64,000 bases of DNA from Candidatus Minthosoma caballi (GTDB lineage Bacteria; Bacteroidota; Bacteroidia; Bacteroidales; Bacteroidaceae): positions 1 to 64,000 of the forward strand of contig JAGHVC010000108.1 of NCBI GenBank assembly GCA_018064505.1, read 5' to 3'. Under the pieces are notes generated by a model. It was not told where the DNA came from. It saw only the letters and a list, made by a program, of their open reading frames with translations, and ran no database searches. Positions 40,789 through 50,922 of this stretch are shown piece after piece; position 1 is the stretch's first letter, and every line of letters starts with the position of its first letter. Made by a program: the position numbers and the translations under genes.

Positions 40789-40965
40789 CCCACAGAGGCA
40801 CAGAGGAACACAGAGAAACGATAACTGCCATGCGGATAGTGGGAGTTCACGGAGTGCCTGACGGCATTGCTGATGCCATTCCGGATGGCTCTGTGTCCTC
40901 CATGGTCGTGAAGCGACCTCTGTGTTATCCAAAGAAATTCTCTGAGAACTCTGTGTCTCTGTGGG
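40789..40965. repeat. CCCACAGAG-bounded non-coding repeat element
   Basis: The element starts CCCACAGAGGCACAGAGG (from 40789) and ends in a CTCTGTGTCTCTGTGGG-type sequence (to 40965), so its ends are inverted copies. Its left end reappears at 63970-63987. The interior has no convincing gene; an 89-codon minus-strand frame across it shows no domain. It occupies most of the gap between the AlbA_2 gene and the plug protein. Confidence 0.65.
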
Positions 40966-41023
40966 AAGTCAAAAATTTATAACATTGCCAATATATTTCA
41001 GTGAGAAAAGCTTGACGCTTCCC

Positions 41024-41746
41024 TCACTTCACCCCTTTCTTCGTGTGCACAATTATAGCCCCATTAGCTCCACGCGATCCATAGATGCCTGCCTCGCGCA
41101 TTACCTCCACATAGTCAACATCATACACGCTGACCATGTCGAGAGTAGAGACAACCACGCCATCGACCACAAAGAGGGGAGTGGTGTCGAGGTTGATGCT
41201 GTTCACGCCACGGATGTTTGCTGTGGCAGGGTCGCCAGGAGCACCCGAGGTGCTGATGTTAAGTCCTGCCACCTTGCCTTGCAACGCAGCCAGAATACTA
41301 GTCTTGCCCGAGCGAATCAGCTCCTCACCGCTGATGCCCCCTCGGCTCGTGGTGCATTCTCTCTGTTTCACAAACCCATAGCCTAAGTCCACAAGTTGCT
41401 CATCCTCACAACATTCCAACTGGTCGGCAAGCTTGATTCTTATGCTCAGTTTCCCATCCACTGGGATGTCGTACATAGTCTTCTTATACCGCAGGTGAAG
41501 AGTGTCCGTAGCTCCAACATTCGTGAGTCCGAAATGCCCTTTCTTATTGCTTATGGCATAGCGTCTCTCATCCTTCACCCAGATGCGCACCCCTTTCATT
41601 GGCAGCCCCATCATGTCGGTGATGATGCCGTTGAAAGGAACATTCTTTGTCGGGTCATCCCCCTGATAGTCAGCATGCATAGGAGTGTGTGCATGCATGC
41701 CAAAGGCGATGCAAAGGAGTAATATTGTGCAGAGAATTTGTTTCAT
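41024..41746 (-). CDS. barrel-less TonB-receptor plug protein (SusC N-terminal half only)
   Basis: This 240-aa protein has a signal peptide (MKQILCTILLLCIAFGMHAH). A carboxypeptidase-regulatory-like domain follows at about 35-110 (FNGIITDMMGLPMKGVRIWV). The rest is a SusC-type plug with LVDLGYGFVKQRECTTSRGG, QGKVAGLNISTSGAPGDPA, TPLFVVDGVVVS and YGSRGANGAIIVHTKKG. It stops exactly where the barrel would begin, at an ordinary stop codon, and no barrel remnant follows. A good promoter lies upstream, so it looks like a functional stand-alone plug rather than debris. Possible roles are a regulatory or decoy partner of a transporter; unproven. Confidence 0.8.
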   Translation of the reverse strand: MKQILCTILLLCIAFGMHAHTPMHADYQGDDPTKNVPFNGIITDMMGLPMKGVRIWVKDERRYAISNKKGHFGLTNVGATDTLHLRYKKTMYDIPVDGKLSIRIKLADQLECCEDEQLVDLGYGFVKQRECTTSRGGISGEELIRSGKTSILAALQGKVAGLNISTSGAPGDPATANIRGVNSINLDTTPLFVVDGVVVSTLDMVSVYDVDYVEVMREAGIYGSRGANGAIIVHTKKGVK

Positions 41747-41885
41747 GTTGATATTGAGACTTGAGTCATAAAATGGCTCCGCTATATAATCTAACTGACA
41801 ACATGTCGATATATATTAAACATAGGTAAAAATAAGTCTTTGTGTTATCATGCAAATTGTACAACAGAGTTTTGTATTTAGCCTA

Positions 41886-41916
41886 CAAAAGTAATGAAAT
41901 TAATACAGTTCAGCAA
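41886..41916 (-). promoter_or_regulatory. promoter for the plug protein
   Basis: On the minus strand TTG (41914-41916), a 20-bp spacer and TACTTTTG (41886-41893) match the Bacteroidetes consensus. The predicted start leaves a leader of about 130 nt before the ATG at 41746. Confidence 0.6.
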
Positions 41917-42038
41917 TAAATAAACAAAAAAAAAGTGGCTCTGTAGTATATTTTGACTGATTTCCTCATACAGAGTAACGGATGTGTCATGTTCATCTTG
42001 AGCACTCTGTGAGTGCCCCTAATACTCCCCCAAACTCT

Positions 42039-42199
42039 CTGCCTTTGACGCTTCATCGCTTCCGCCTTACAAGCCATAACGCTTCTGCCTGATAAGCGAT
42101 GACGCGTTAGCCTTGCTCGTCTTTAGTGGTGTGACTCACACCACATATACCGGTGTGACTCATATCGCTTTGGTGGTGTGACTCACACCACTAAAAGCT
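42039..42199. repeat. seven-unit 23-bp-period array with GTGGTGTGA palindromes
   Basis: GCCT cores start at 42041, 42064, 42087 and 42110, exactly 23 bp apart. The phase continues through three GTGACTCA-type units starting at 42131, 42154 and 42177. Two perfect palindromes, GTGGTGTGACTCACACCAC at 42126-42144 and 42173-42191, fall in the last part. Positions 42048-42073 match 60135-60160 in reverse complement at 25 of 26 bases. The rest of the gap from 41917 to 42320 shows no gene. Confidence 0.75.
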
Positions 42200-42320
42200 T
42201 CTAAAGGGACTGCTAACATAGGTTTCCTTTGTCTGTCTGCGCAGGTGCAACGCAATGCGTTTCAAAGAGAAATCAATGTAACAAAAGTTTCCTGTGATGA
42301 ACATTTGGCAAATTGCAAAC

Positions 42321-42347
42321 AAAAAAGGCTACCTTTCGGCAGCCTTT
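42321..42347 (-). terminator. terminator of the GH43/GH31 operon
   Basis: Read on the minus strand, AAAGGCTGCC and GGTAGCCTTT form a 10-bp stem with a GAAA loop and one G-T or mismatched pair, followed by a T tract. It lies 36 bp past the stop of the last GH43 gene. Confidence 0.8.
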
Positions 42348-42382
42348 CATTATAAGTATATGATGTTAGTTTGGGATTGCTT

Positions 42383-43729
42383 TTATTTCATCTCCCACCA
42401 GTCCCAGCGGAAGAGGTCTTTCTGTGAAGGACCAGCAAACTTGAAGACGAGATCATGCTTGCCCTTGCAGTTCTTGAGTGAGCAAGTGGCTGTGCGGTAA
42501 GCATCGACGCTTTCTGTGCATGGCACTTCGAGTGTGCCAACGAGAGGGCCATTTGCATTGTTGAGGTGAATCTCAATGATGCTGCCTTCTGTCATTGATG
42601 CTACTGATGCTGTGAATGTCTTTGCGCCCTTGCCGAAGTCAACATTGCGGAGAGTGAGTGTTTCGCCTTCGTCGATGTTGCAAACATAGAGGTTGTTGCG
42701 GTCGTAAGTCTTAGAGTCTTTTACGAGGGAGAGAACGCCTGTCTTCAATCCCCAGCCCCATGCCATTGTCTCTGCCTGTACTTTCTGGAAAGGATTGAAT
42801 GTGTCAACAGGCTTGATGCGAGTCTCCTTGAAGTATGGAGATTCCTTGATTGTGCCGTCGGCATTGTAGTGCATTGGAGCTACAGACACGGAGCGACGCT
42901 CGTGGTGCTCTGGCATCTGAAGGCGAAGAAGGTCGTAGTTGAGACCGAAGACATAGCTGTTGCCTTTGTAGTCGATGATGCCCGGGTGGTTGCCGCGTGT
43001 TTTTGGAGTGTGATTCATGATGTGGCCTTTCCATTCCCATGGGCCTTCTGGGCCTTTGCTCATTGCGTAGCCAATGCCCTCAGGACAGCATGTCGATGCA
43101 AATGCTAAGTAGTAGTTGCCGTTGCGCTTCCAGAACCATGGGCCTTCTTGATAGTCATTGATCTTTGGGTGCTGAACGATTTCGCCGCTGTATGAGATCA
43201 TGTCTTCGTTGAGACGAACATGGTAGAGGTTAGGGTTGCCCCAGTACATGTATGCCTGGCCATCGTCGTCAATCCATACTGTTGGGTCGATGTCGAACCA
43301 GTGCTCTTTCTGCCATACAAGTGGATGACCGAGCGGGTCGATGAACGGACCGTAAGGGGAGTCGCTGACGAGAACGCCAATTCCGTTGCCGTGGATAGGG
43401 CAATACATGTAGAACTTGCCGTTGCGGTATATTACCTGCTCTGCCCATGCTCCATTGTCTTTGTGGAACCATGTGCCGAAGCTCTTGAGCGAAGCTACTG
43501 CTCCGTGGTTTGTCCAGTTGACCATGTCGGTGGATGTGTAGAGGAGCCAGTCTTTCATCTTGAAGCCGTCGGCATCGTCTTCATCGTGAGTGGTGTAGAG
43601 GAATACGGTGTCGTTGTACACATAAGGAGCTGGGTCGGCTGTGTACTCTGTCTGAATGATTGGCATCTGAGCGAAAGCGCTTGTGCTGAGCAACATGGTG
43701 CCAATTGCAGTGAGGATAGTTTTTCTCAT
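42383..43729 (-). CDS. GH43-family glycosidase with C-terminal CBM6-like domain
   Basis: This 448-aa exported enzyme (signal peptide ending SAFAQ) is a five-bladed-propeller GH43 enzyme, a family of beta-xylosidases and alpha-L-arabinofuranosidases. The three acidic residues are visible: Asp32 (TADPAPYV, general base), Asp148 (FDIDPTVWIDDDG, pKa modulator) and Glu195 (YQEGPW, general acid). About 125 C-terminal residues form a CBM6-like sandwich (FQKVQAETMAWGWG to FRWDWWEMK). There is no type IX tail. It is the last gene of the minus-strand xylan run, separated from the preceding GH43 gene by a 112-bp inverted-repeat element. Confidence 0.92.
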   Translation of the reverse strand: MRKTILTAIGTMLLSTSAFAQMPIIQTEYTADPAPYVYNDTVFLYTTHDEDDADGFKMKDWLLYTSTDMVNWTNHGAVASLKSFGTWFHKDNGAWAEQVIYRNGKFYMYCPIHGNGIGVLVSDSPYGPFIDPLGHPLVWQKEHWFDIDPTVWIDDDGQAYMYWGNPNLYHVRLNEDMISYSGEIVQHPKINDYQEGPWFWKRNGNYYLAFASTCCPEGIGYAMSKGPEGPWEWKGHIMNHTPKTRGNHPGIIDYKGNSYVFGLNYDLLRLQMPEHHERRSVSVAPMHYNADGTIKESPYFKETRIKPVDTFNPFQKVQAETMAWGWGLKTGVLSLVKDSKTYDRNNLYVCNIDEGETLTLRNVDFGKGAKTFTASVASMTEGSIIEIHLNNANGPLVGTLEVPCTESVDAYRTATCSLKNCKGKHDLVFKFAGPSQKDLFRWDWWEMK

Positions 43730-43774
43730 TGATGTATAAATTTTATAAAAAGTATTTTAGCGTTTAGTGATAAT

Positions 43775-43886
43775 AATAACTTATAAAGTTTTAAACACAG
43801 AGTACTCAGAGTTATATCTTAATCCGAATGGGAATTTCAAACTCTGAGTCCTCCGAGAACTCTGAGTTTAAACTTTATAAGTTATT
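43775..43886. repeat. inverted-repeat element between two GH43 genes (ACTCTGAGTT family, copy 2)
   Basis: Perfect 17-bp ends (43775-43791 with 43870-43886; AATAACTTATAAAGTTT and its complement) enclose the internal order CACAGAG, ACTCAGAGTT, AACTCTGAGTCCTC, GAACTCTGAGTTTAAA. That order is shared with the copy at 35667-35755. Transcribed, it would form a long stem-loop between the GH43 genes. Confidence 0.75.
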
Positions 43887-43888
43887 TC

Positions 43889-45496
43889 TTACATTTTCTT
43901 AATTATTTTAGTAGTTGTTCCGTCGGGATGCTTCACAATGTTGATGCCTCGCTGTGGAGCGGCAATCTTTGTGCCGGAAATGGTGTAGAACTCATCTTTG
44001 CCATTTGTGGCTTGAGGAGTGTTGATGCCGTCAACATAAGAAGTGGAGTTGAAGCGCCACCAGTCGAAGTTGAAGCAGTTCTTTGTGGTAGAGCCAAGGA
44101 AGCGGAAATAAATGTCCTTCACCCCAGAGAGTGCTTCAGGTTTTGTGAGCTCGACTGTAAGTTCTTGCCACACATCGTCGCCTCCGGTGTCAGGAACGGT
44201 GATTGTTCCGTAGGTGGTGCCACCTGTGGAGGCAGAGCAGATGACAATCTTGCCTCGTCCGAAGTTGCTTGCCACTCTTACGGTGATGCTTGCCACGCTG
44301 TCGCCAAACTCTACATTGCGCACTTTGATGTAGTCACCGCTATGAATATCAGTGATGTATATCTGCTTTTCGGTTTCGCCTGTGACTTCATTCTTTTCTT
44401 TTGCTTCTGCACTCTTGAGGCCGCTGCTCATGGCGATTGTCTCTGCTTCTTGGCGCTGGTAGGGATTGAGTGTGCCAATAGGCTTCACTCCTGCTTTTGT
44501 TGCTTTGATTTGCGGAATTGTGCCGTCAGCATTGTAGTTGAACTCTTCCACAGCAACGGAACGGGTGAAACCTCCGCCGCCTGGCAACCAGCCTGTGTGG
44601 TAGAAAAAGTAGTTGTGCCCTTTGAATGTGCAGATGCCTGCGTGATTGGTGAAGCTGTTGGTGTCTTGCTGGCGCATGATTTGCCCACGATAGGTCCATG
44701 GGCCTGTTGGACTGTCGGAAGTGGAATATGAGATGTGCTCGGGCACTCCTCCTGCGGCATACATAAGATAGTAGATTCCGTCTCGCTTCATGAGCCAAGG
44801 GCCTTCTTCGTAGAGGTCGATGTAGTCGCTGTTCTTTTTCCCCTCGGGAATATCTTTAGGACCGCCGAAAGAAGCTTCGTCTTGTATGAACTCCCAGATT
44901 CCGTCTTGCTCTTTGCGCACATGGTTGCCTTTGACAGTCCATGTCTTGCTGTAGCCCAGCATTGTGCTGCTGAGCTTGGCAATGAAACAGCCCGGATTGC
45001 CCCATACAAGATAGGCAGTACCATCATCGTCTATGAATGGGGATGGGTCGATGTATCCCCATCCGCCACTTATGAGAGGTTTCTTGAGCTTATCTTTGAA
45101 AGGTCCTATTGGCGAATCGCTTTCTGCCACTCCAATGGCTTTGCCGCCACCATTCTTGTTGTCACAGCAAACATACCAGTAATACTTATCTCCTTTGCGT
45201 ATGCATTGGCTTGCCCATGCGGTGTCTTTGCCTCCCCAACTGAAAGTGGACAGAGGAAGGCAGGCTCCGTGGTCAGTCCAGTTGACCATGTCGGCTGTGG
45301 AATACACTCGCCACTCATTCATCACATACCAGTCGGGCCCTTCGTCGCGGTCAATATAGACATAGAGTCTGTCGCCATCAACCATAGGCGCAGGGTCGGC
45401 TGTGTAGCAAGTCTGAACGATAGGGTTCTGCGCTTGAAGCGAACACATCGTGCAAAATGTCATTGCAATAGCGGTAGCAAATTTGTTTATATGCAT
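43889..45496 (-). CDS. GH43-family glycosidase with CBM6-like domain and T9SS-type tail
   Basis: This 535-aa exported enzyme has GH43 catalytic residues Asp34 (TADPAPMVD), Asp150 (WGYIDPSPFIDDDG) and Glu231 (LYEEGPW). A CBM6-like module follows (YQRQEAETIAMSSGL to FNFDWWRF). The end, YTISGTKIAA and GINIVKHPDGTTTKIIKK, is a type IX tail, so this copy is probably exported to the surface, unlike its two GH43 neighbours. Arabinofuranosidase or xylosidase activity on xylan side chains is likely; the exact linkage cannot be read. It follows the GH31 gene by 28 bp. Confidence 0.92.
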   Translation of the reverse strand: MHINKFATAIAMTFCTMCSLQAQNPIVQTCYTADPAPMVDGDRLYVYIDRDEGPDWYVMNEWRVYSTADMVNWTDHGACLPLSTFSWGGKDTAWASQCIRKGDKYYWYVCCDNKNGGGKAIGVAESDSPIGPFKDKLKKPLISGGWGYIDPSPFIDDDGTAYLVWGNPGCFIAKLSSTMLGYSKTWTVKGNHVRKEQDGIWEFIQDEASFGGPKDIPEGKKNSDYIDLYEEGPWLMKRDGIYYLMYAAGGVPEHISYSTSDSPTGPWTYRGQIMRQQDTNSFTNHAGICTFKGHNYFFYHTGWLPGGGGFTRSVAVEEFNYNADGTIPQIKATKAGVKPIGTLNPYQRQEAETIAMSSGLKSAEAKEKNEVTGETEKQIYITDIHSGDYIKVRNVEFGDSVASITVRVASNFGRGKIVICSASTGGTTYGTITVPDTGGDDVWQELTVELTKPEALSGVKDIYFRFLGSTTKNCFNFDWWRFNSTSYVDGINTPQATNGKDEFYTISGTKIAAPQRGINIVKHPDGTTTKIIKKM

Positions 45497-45524
45497 GGGG
45501 AAATGAAGTTGTGTTGATTGTTTA

Positions 45525-47945
45525 TTACATGCTGATTCTCTGTGCCTTGCCTTCGTAAATCACAGTCTTTTCTGCTTTTCCGATGACATTGATGCGGAAA
45601 CTGCGAGTGTTGTCCATGCCTTCGAATGAGCCTTTGCGGTCGCTGATTGTGAGGGTGTGAGTCTTGTCATTCCATGTGAAACGGATTGTTGCGCTCTTGC
45701 CCTGCTCGTAGTTGTAGTTGTCGCCCTCGTCTTCGTAGAGAGTGAAGTCAGCATTGGCACCTGGATACACCTTTATTTCAAGTGGCTCATCGATTTTCTG
45801 GCTTGAATACTGGAGCACTGGTCCCATAGGAACGATGCTGCCCTGACGAACGAAAAGAGGAATCTGGTTGATAGGAGTTGCTGCGTCTATCCACTGACCT
45901 CCAGCATATTCCTCACCAGTCCAGTTGTTTGTCCATTTGCAGCCCTTTGGCAGATACACCTTTCGAGTTTTTGCTTCTGGCTCTGTGACAGGGCATACAA
46001 GGAATGCTGGACCGAACATGTACTCGTCCTTGATGTCAAGCACTTCTGTGTCGTTGGCGAAATCGAAGGCAAGAAGTCGTGCCATTGTGTATTGCTCGTT
46101 TGTCACCTTTGCGGCAAGGCTGTATGTGTATGGCAGCATCTTGTAGCGTAAGTGTATCATGTCGAGAATGGCGTCGTAGAAAGGTGTGCCAGGCTCTCCG
46201 AATCTCCAGATTTCACGAGGCGTGTCGGAACCGTGGCTGCGCAGCATTGGGAGGAATGTGCCCCACTGGAACATGCGAGTGTAGTATTCGCGGTAGGCTG
46301 GGTCATTGCATCCCTTAGGGAATTCTCCGATGTAGAACCAGCGTCTGAATCGGTCGCCGTTTGTGAAGAAAGAGCCAACATCAACGCTCCAGTATGGGCA
46401 GCCAGACGCCATGAAGTTGAGTCCGCCTGGAATCTGCTTGCGGAACGATTCCCATGAAGCATAAGTGTCGCCATTCCAAGTGATTGTGCTGTAACGCTGC
46501 TGTCCTGCATAGCTTGAACGAGTAAGGTTTACGACACGCTTCTCGGCTGATGCCTTGCGCTGATTCTCATAGATGCCCATTGCATGATAGAGCGAATAGA
46601 GGTTAGAGCGGTCTTCGCCAAGTGCCTCGGAGAGAATCTTCTTGGTTGACTCGTAGCGTTCCTTATGATTGTTGTGGGAATAGTTAGGGATATTCTTCCA
46701 GTCGCCATCAAGCGGCTCTGAACAGTCGCACCACCAAGCATCAAAGCCTTTGCTGAAGAACTCTCGGTCGGCGTATGACCAATAGTAGTCGCGAGCTGCT
46801 GGTGAGAATGCGTCATAAACAGAGTGCTCAAGCATGAATCCGCGCTTCTTGAAGTCCTCTGCCTGTGGACAATACTGAGGATTAGGCCAGATTGACACCA
46901 TGAGCTTTGCATTGAGAGCGTGAACAGAGTCTGCCATAGCCTTAGGGTCTGGATAGAACTTAGGATCCATGTGCATGTAGCCCCAACCCTCAGGCCAGTA
47001 GTTCCAGTCTTGCACCACCATGTCGAGCGGCACCTGACGGCGGCGATATTCCTTCACGATGTCAACTACTTCTTGCTGAGAGCAATAGCGCTCCTTCGAC
47101 TGTGTGTAGCCAAAGAGGTAGCGTGGCATCATTGGACTGTCGCCAGTGAGATAGCGGTACTGCTTCACTACTGCATCAAGGTTGTGGCCCTTCATGAAGT
47201 AGTAGTCCTGGCACTTTGCTGATTCGAATGTGACATCAGCCCCCGACTCTGGGTTATTCATGTCGAAAGGAATGATAGTCATAGCACATCCTGCGTCGAA
47301 CAGCAAGCCATAGCCTTTTGTAGATGTGAGAACAGGTACGGTTGCCTTGAGGTTGTGCTGTGTGAGATACTGAGTCTTGCCTCTGAGGTTCATGTAGTCC
47401 TCAATGTGTGAGCCAAGGCCATAAATGCCCTCGTCTTTCTGCCAAGAGAAGCGCACATCAAACTCCCATTTGTGGCCAATAGTGTCGTAGCGAAGAATAT
47501 CCTTCTCCACCTTTTGACCATCGGCAGACTGCACGGTGCGTGTTGAAGATTCGTCATAAACAGGAGTTGTTAAGACGCGATAATTAGCTTGTCTTGCATA
47601 AGCTCTGCCAGTATTTGTTTCGCTCAGCAGCACCTTGCCTGTCTTCTTGTCTTTGAAAGTGAAAGCTTCTGTGGCTTTATCATATTCCACAATCAGGCTG
47701 TCACTCATGTAGATATGCTTCTTCTTGTTGTCCTTTTCCTTCACGAAGCTTTGGCTGCCCGCTTTGCGGAGCACCACTCCTGTGGCATTGCCCTCAGGGG
47801 AATAGTCAGGCTGCACACCGAAATTGATGCGCACGATATTCTGTGTGATGAACTCCACGCGTTGGTATCCTTGCTTTGGCCATTGTGCATGAGCACAAAG
47901 CACAAATGCGAACAGAATGTAGAAAAGTATAGTTCTCTTATTCAT
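45525..47945 (-). CDS. GH31-family alpha-glycosidase, probable alpha-xylosidase
   Basis: The start at 47945 is preferred over an in-frame ATG at 47975 because it gives a clean signal peptide (MNKRTILFYILFAFVLCAHAQ). The 806-aa protein has the GH31 barrel with nucleophile Asp407 in FDAWWCDCSEP and acid/base Asp493 in TWNGDTYASW. It also shows VVQDWNYWPEGWG and the C-terminal beta domains (YEDEGDNYNYEQG, a DUF5110-like segment). The family includes alpha-glucosidases and alpha-xylosidases; the xylan locus makes an alpha-xylosidase or a side-chain enzyme plausible. There is no type IX tail. It is followed by a GH43 gene 28 bp on. Confidence 0.9.
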   Translation of the reverse strand: MNKRTILFYILFAFVLCAHAQWPKQGYQRVEFITQNIVRINFGVQPDYSPEGNATGVVLRKAGSQSFVKEKDNKKKHIYMSDSLIVEYDKATEAFTFKDKKTGKVLLSETNTGRAYARQANYRVLTTPVYDESSTRTVQSADGQKVEKDILRYDTIGHKWEFDVRFSWQKDEGIYGLGSHIEDYMNLRGKTQYLTQHNLKATVPVLTSTKGYGLLFDAGCAMTIIPFDMNNPESGADVTFESAKCQDYYFMKGHNLDAVVKQYRYLTGDSPMMPRYLFGYTQSKERYCSQQEVVDIVKEYRRRQVPLDMVVQDWNYWPEGWGYMHMDPKFYPDPKAMADSVHALNAKLMVSIWPNPQYCPQAEDFKKRGFMLEHSVYDAFSPAARDYYWSYADREFFSKGFDAWWCDCSEPLDGDWKNIPNYSHNNHKERYESTKKILSEALGEDRSNLYSLYHAMGIYENQRKASAEKRVVNLTRSSYAGQQRYSTITWNGDTYASWESFRKQIPGGLNFMASGCPYWSVDVGSFFTNGDRFRRWFYIGEFPKGCNDPAYREYYTRMFQWGTFLPMLRSHGSDTPREIWRFGEPGTPFYDAILDMIHLRYKMLPYTYSLAAKVTNEQYTMARLLAFDFANDTEVLDIKDEYMFGPAFLVCPVTEPEAKTRKVYLPKGCKWTNNWTGEEYAGGQWIDAATPINQIPLFVRQGSIVPMGPVLQYSSQKIDEPLEIKVYPGANADFTLYEDEGDNYNYEQGKSATIRFTWNDKTHTLTISDRKGSFEGMDNTRSFRINVIGKAEKTVIYEGKAQRISM

Positions 47946-47995
47946 AGGTATAGAGTTAGTTGTGTATATTTGCAACGACAGCCTTAGTAATTTTT

Positions 47996-48040
47996 ATTAC
48001 TAGTAATAATTTCTTTTATATTACTTAGTAATAATTTCTT
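47996..48040. repeat. palindromic direct repeat in the GH31 leader
   Basis: AGTAATAATTTCTT occurs at 48002-48015 and 48027-48040, each preceded by ATTACT. The first copy contains the perfect 12-bp palindrome ATTACTAGTAAT (47996-48007). It lies between the esterase stop and the GH31 start and could be an operator or an mRNA structure. Confidence 0.5.
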
Positions 48041-48073
48041 GTACATTACTTACTGACGCATCATTGCTCAATA

Positions 48074-49537
<1,464 letters not shown>

Positions 49538-50866
49538 TTATTTGAAATTCCATTTGTCAAGAGTGTATAGCTCAGGACCTTTGCGTCCTTTGAATACGAG
49601 GTAGATGTCATGCTTGCCTTTTGGTGTGCGTACATCTTTTGTTGTGAAAGTCTTGAACTTCTCCCAGCCGCCAGTGTGAGGCACTTTGATAGTAGCAATC
49701 AAATCGCCCTTGAGACTGTCAGCATGCACCTCAAGGGTGCCTCCGCGCAATGCGCTTGCAGCGGTGATGCTGAAAGACTTAGCTTGTCGTGAGCCGAAAT
49801 TCACTTCACGCACCTTTATCCAGTCGCCATTGTGAATGTCAGAAACATACACATTGTTATGGCCGTTAGGCTGAGTGTGTATGCCAACAGAGTATGCCAT
49901 AGTCTCAGCCTCTACTGTCTGGAAAGGATTGAAAGTGCCGATTGGAGCAACGCCTTCCTTGTCTGCGTGGAGCTCAGGGATTGTGCCGTCAGCATTGTAC
50001 TGGAACTCTTTCACAGCCACGCTTCTGCCGAAACCGCCACCGCCAGGCAGCCAGCCTGTGTGATAGAAGAAGTAGCTGTGCCCTTTGAAATCTGCCAAGC
50101 CCGAGTGATTAGTGAATGAACTCTGCTCGTTTTTAGGCATGATGACTCCCTGGTAGGTCCAAGGGCCAGTAGGAGAATCAGCCATTGCGTATGAAATATT
50201 CTCTGGTATGCCGTGAGAAGCATACATCATATAGTATTTGCCATTTCTTTTCTGAATCCAAGGTCCTTCAGTGTAGCCGTCAAGACCGGTCATGTCCATT
50301 TCGTGGACACCATCCTTAAAGGAAATCATGTCGTCGTTGAGACGAGCATAGAAAATCTTTGGGTTGCCCCAATACAGCCATGCCTGGCCATCGTCGTCGA
50401 TGAAGACGGTTGGGTCAATGTAAGCCCAGTTGCCGTCAGCAAGAGGTTTGCCAATTGGGTCAACAAAAGGACCTGTTGGCGTTTTGCCTACAGCCACTCC
50501 GATAGCCATCGCTCCTGTGAGGTTAGAGTGGAGAGGAACATAGAAATAGTATTTGCCATTTCTTTCGATGCATTGAGGAGCCCATGCGCGGTCATCTCCC
50601 CATGAGAAAGATTCGATAGCGAGCGGTGATCCGTGGTCGCGCCAGTTCACCATGTCCTGAGTGGAATACACGCGCCACTCCTGCATCCAGAAAAAGTCTG
50701 CGTTGTCTTCGTCGTGTCCTGTATATATATATAATGTGTTTCCGTCCACCATAGGAGCAGGATCGGTAGTGAACCATGTCTGTACTACAGGGTTCTGAGC
50801 GTATGAAGCTTGTGCAATTAATAGAGGTAAAGTAAATGCAGCAATTTTTCGTAAATAATTCTTCAT
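49538..50866 (-). CDS. GH43-family glycosidase with C-terminal CBM6-like domain
   Basis: This 442-aa exported enzyme (signal peptide ending SYAQ) is the first gene of the minus-strand run. Catalytic residues are Asp35 (FTTDPAPMVDG), Asp151 (WAYIDPTVFIDDDG) and Glu200 (GYTEGPW). A CBM6-like domain ends the protein (FQTVEAETMAYSVG to YTLDKWNFK). It is closer to the GH43 at 43889 than to the one at 42383 in the catalytic domain (shared FTNHSGLADFKGHSYFFYH-like region), which suggests duplication. The esterase gene follows after 9 bp. Confidence 0.92.
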   Translation of the reverse strand: MKNYLRKIAAFTLPLLIAQASYAQNPVVQTWFTTDPAPMVDGNTLYIYTGHDEDNADFFWMQEWRVYSTQDMVNWRDHGSPLAIESFSWGDDRAWAPQCIERNGKYYFYVPLHSNLTGAMAIGVAVGKTPTGPFVDPIGKPLADGNWAYIDPTVFIDDDGQAWLYWGNPKIFYARLNDDMISFKDGVHEMDMTGLDGYTEGPWIQKRNGKYYMMYASHGIPENISYAMADSPTGPWTYQGVIMPKNEQSSFTNHSGLADFKGHSYFFYHTGWLPGGGGFGRSVAVKEFQYNADGTIPELHADKEGVAPIGTFNPFQTVEAETMAYSVGIHTQPNGHNNVYVSDIHNGDWIKVREVNFGSRQAKSFSITAASALRGGTLEVHADSLKGDLIATIKVPHTGGWEKFKTFTTKDVRTPKGKHDIYLVFKGRKGPELYTLDKWNFK

Positions 50867-50922
50867 ATAAGTAACTGTTCTAAATTAATTTTATAATCAC
50901 AAATGACCACTTTGTTTTATTT

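Noticed and set aside
40663-40932. 89-codon minus-strand frame in the gap after the AlbA_2 gene
   Set aside because: It runs across the CCCACAGAG repeat element and the promoter region and encodes no recognisable domain.
43928-45517. Two long plus-strand frames opposite the GH43 gene (43928-44731 and 44735-45517)
   Set aside because: Both mirror a GH43 gene with an intact catalytic triad and have Cys/Val-rich compositions typical of antisense shadows.
47965-47972. Plus-strand TATATTTG promoter inside the xylan run
   Set aside because: It would drive antisense RNA to the esterase region, lacks a -33 element and is likely a chance match in AT-rich DNA.
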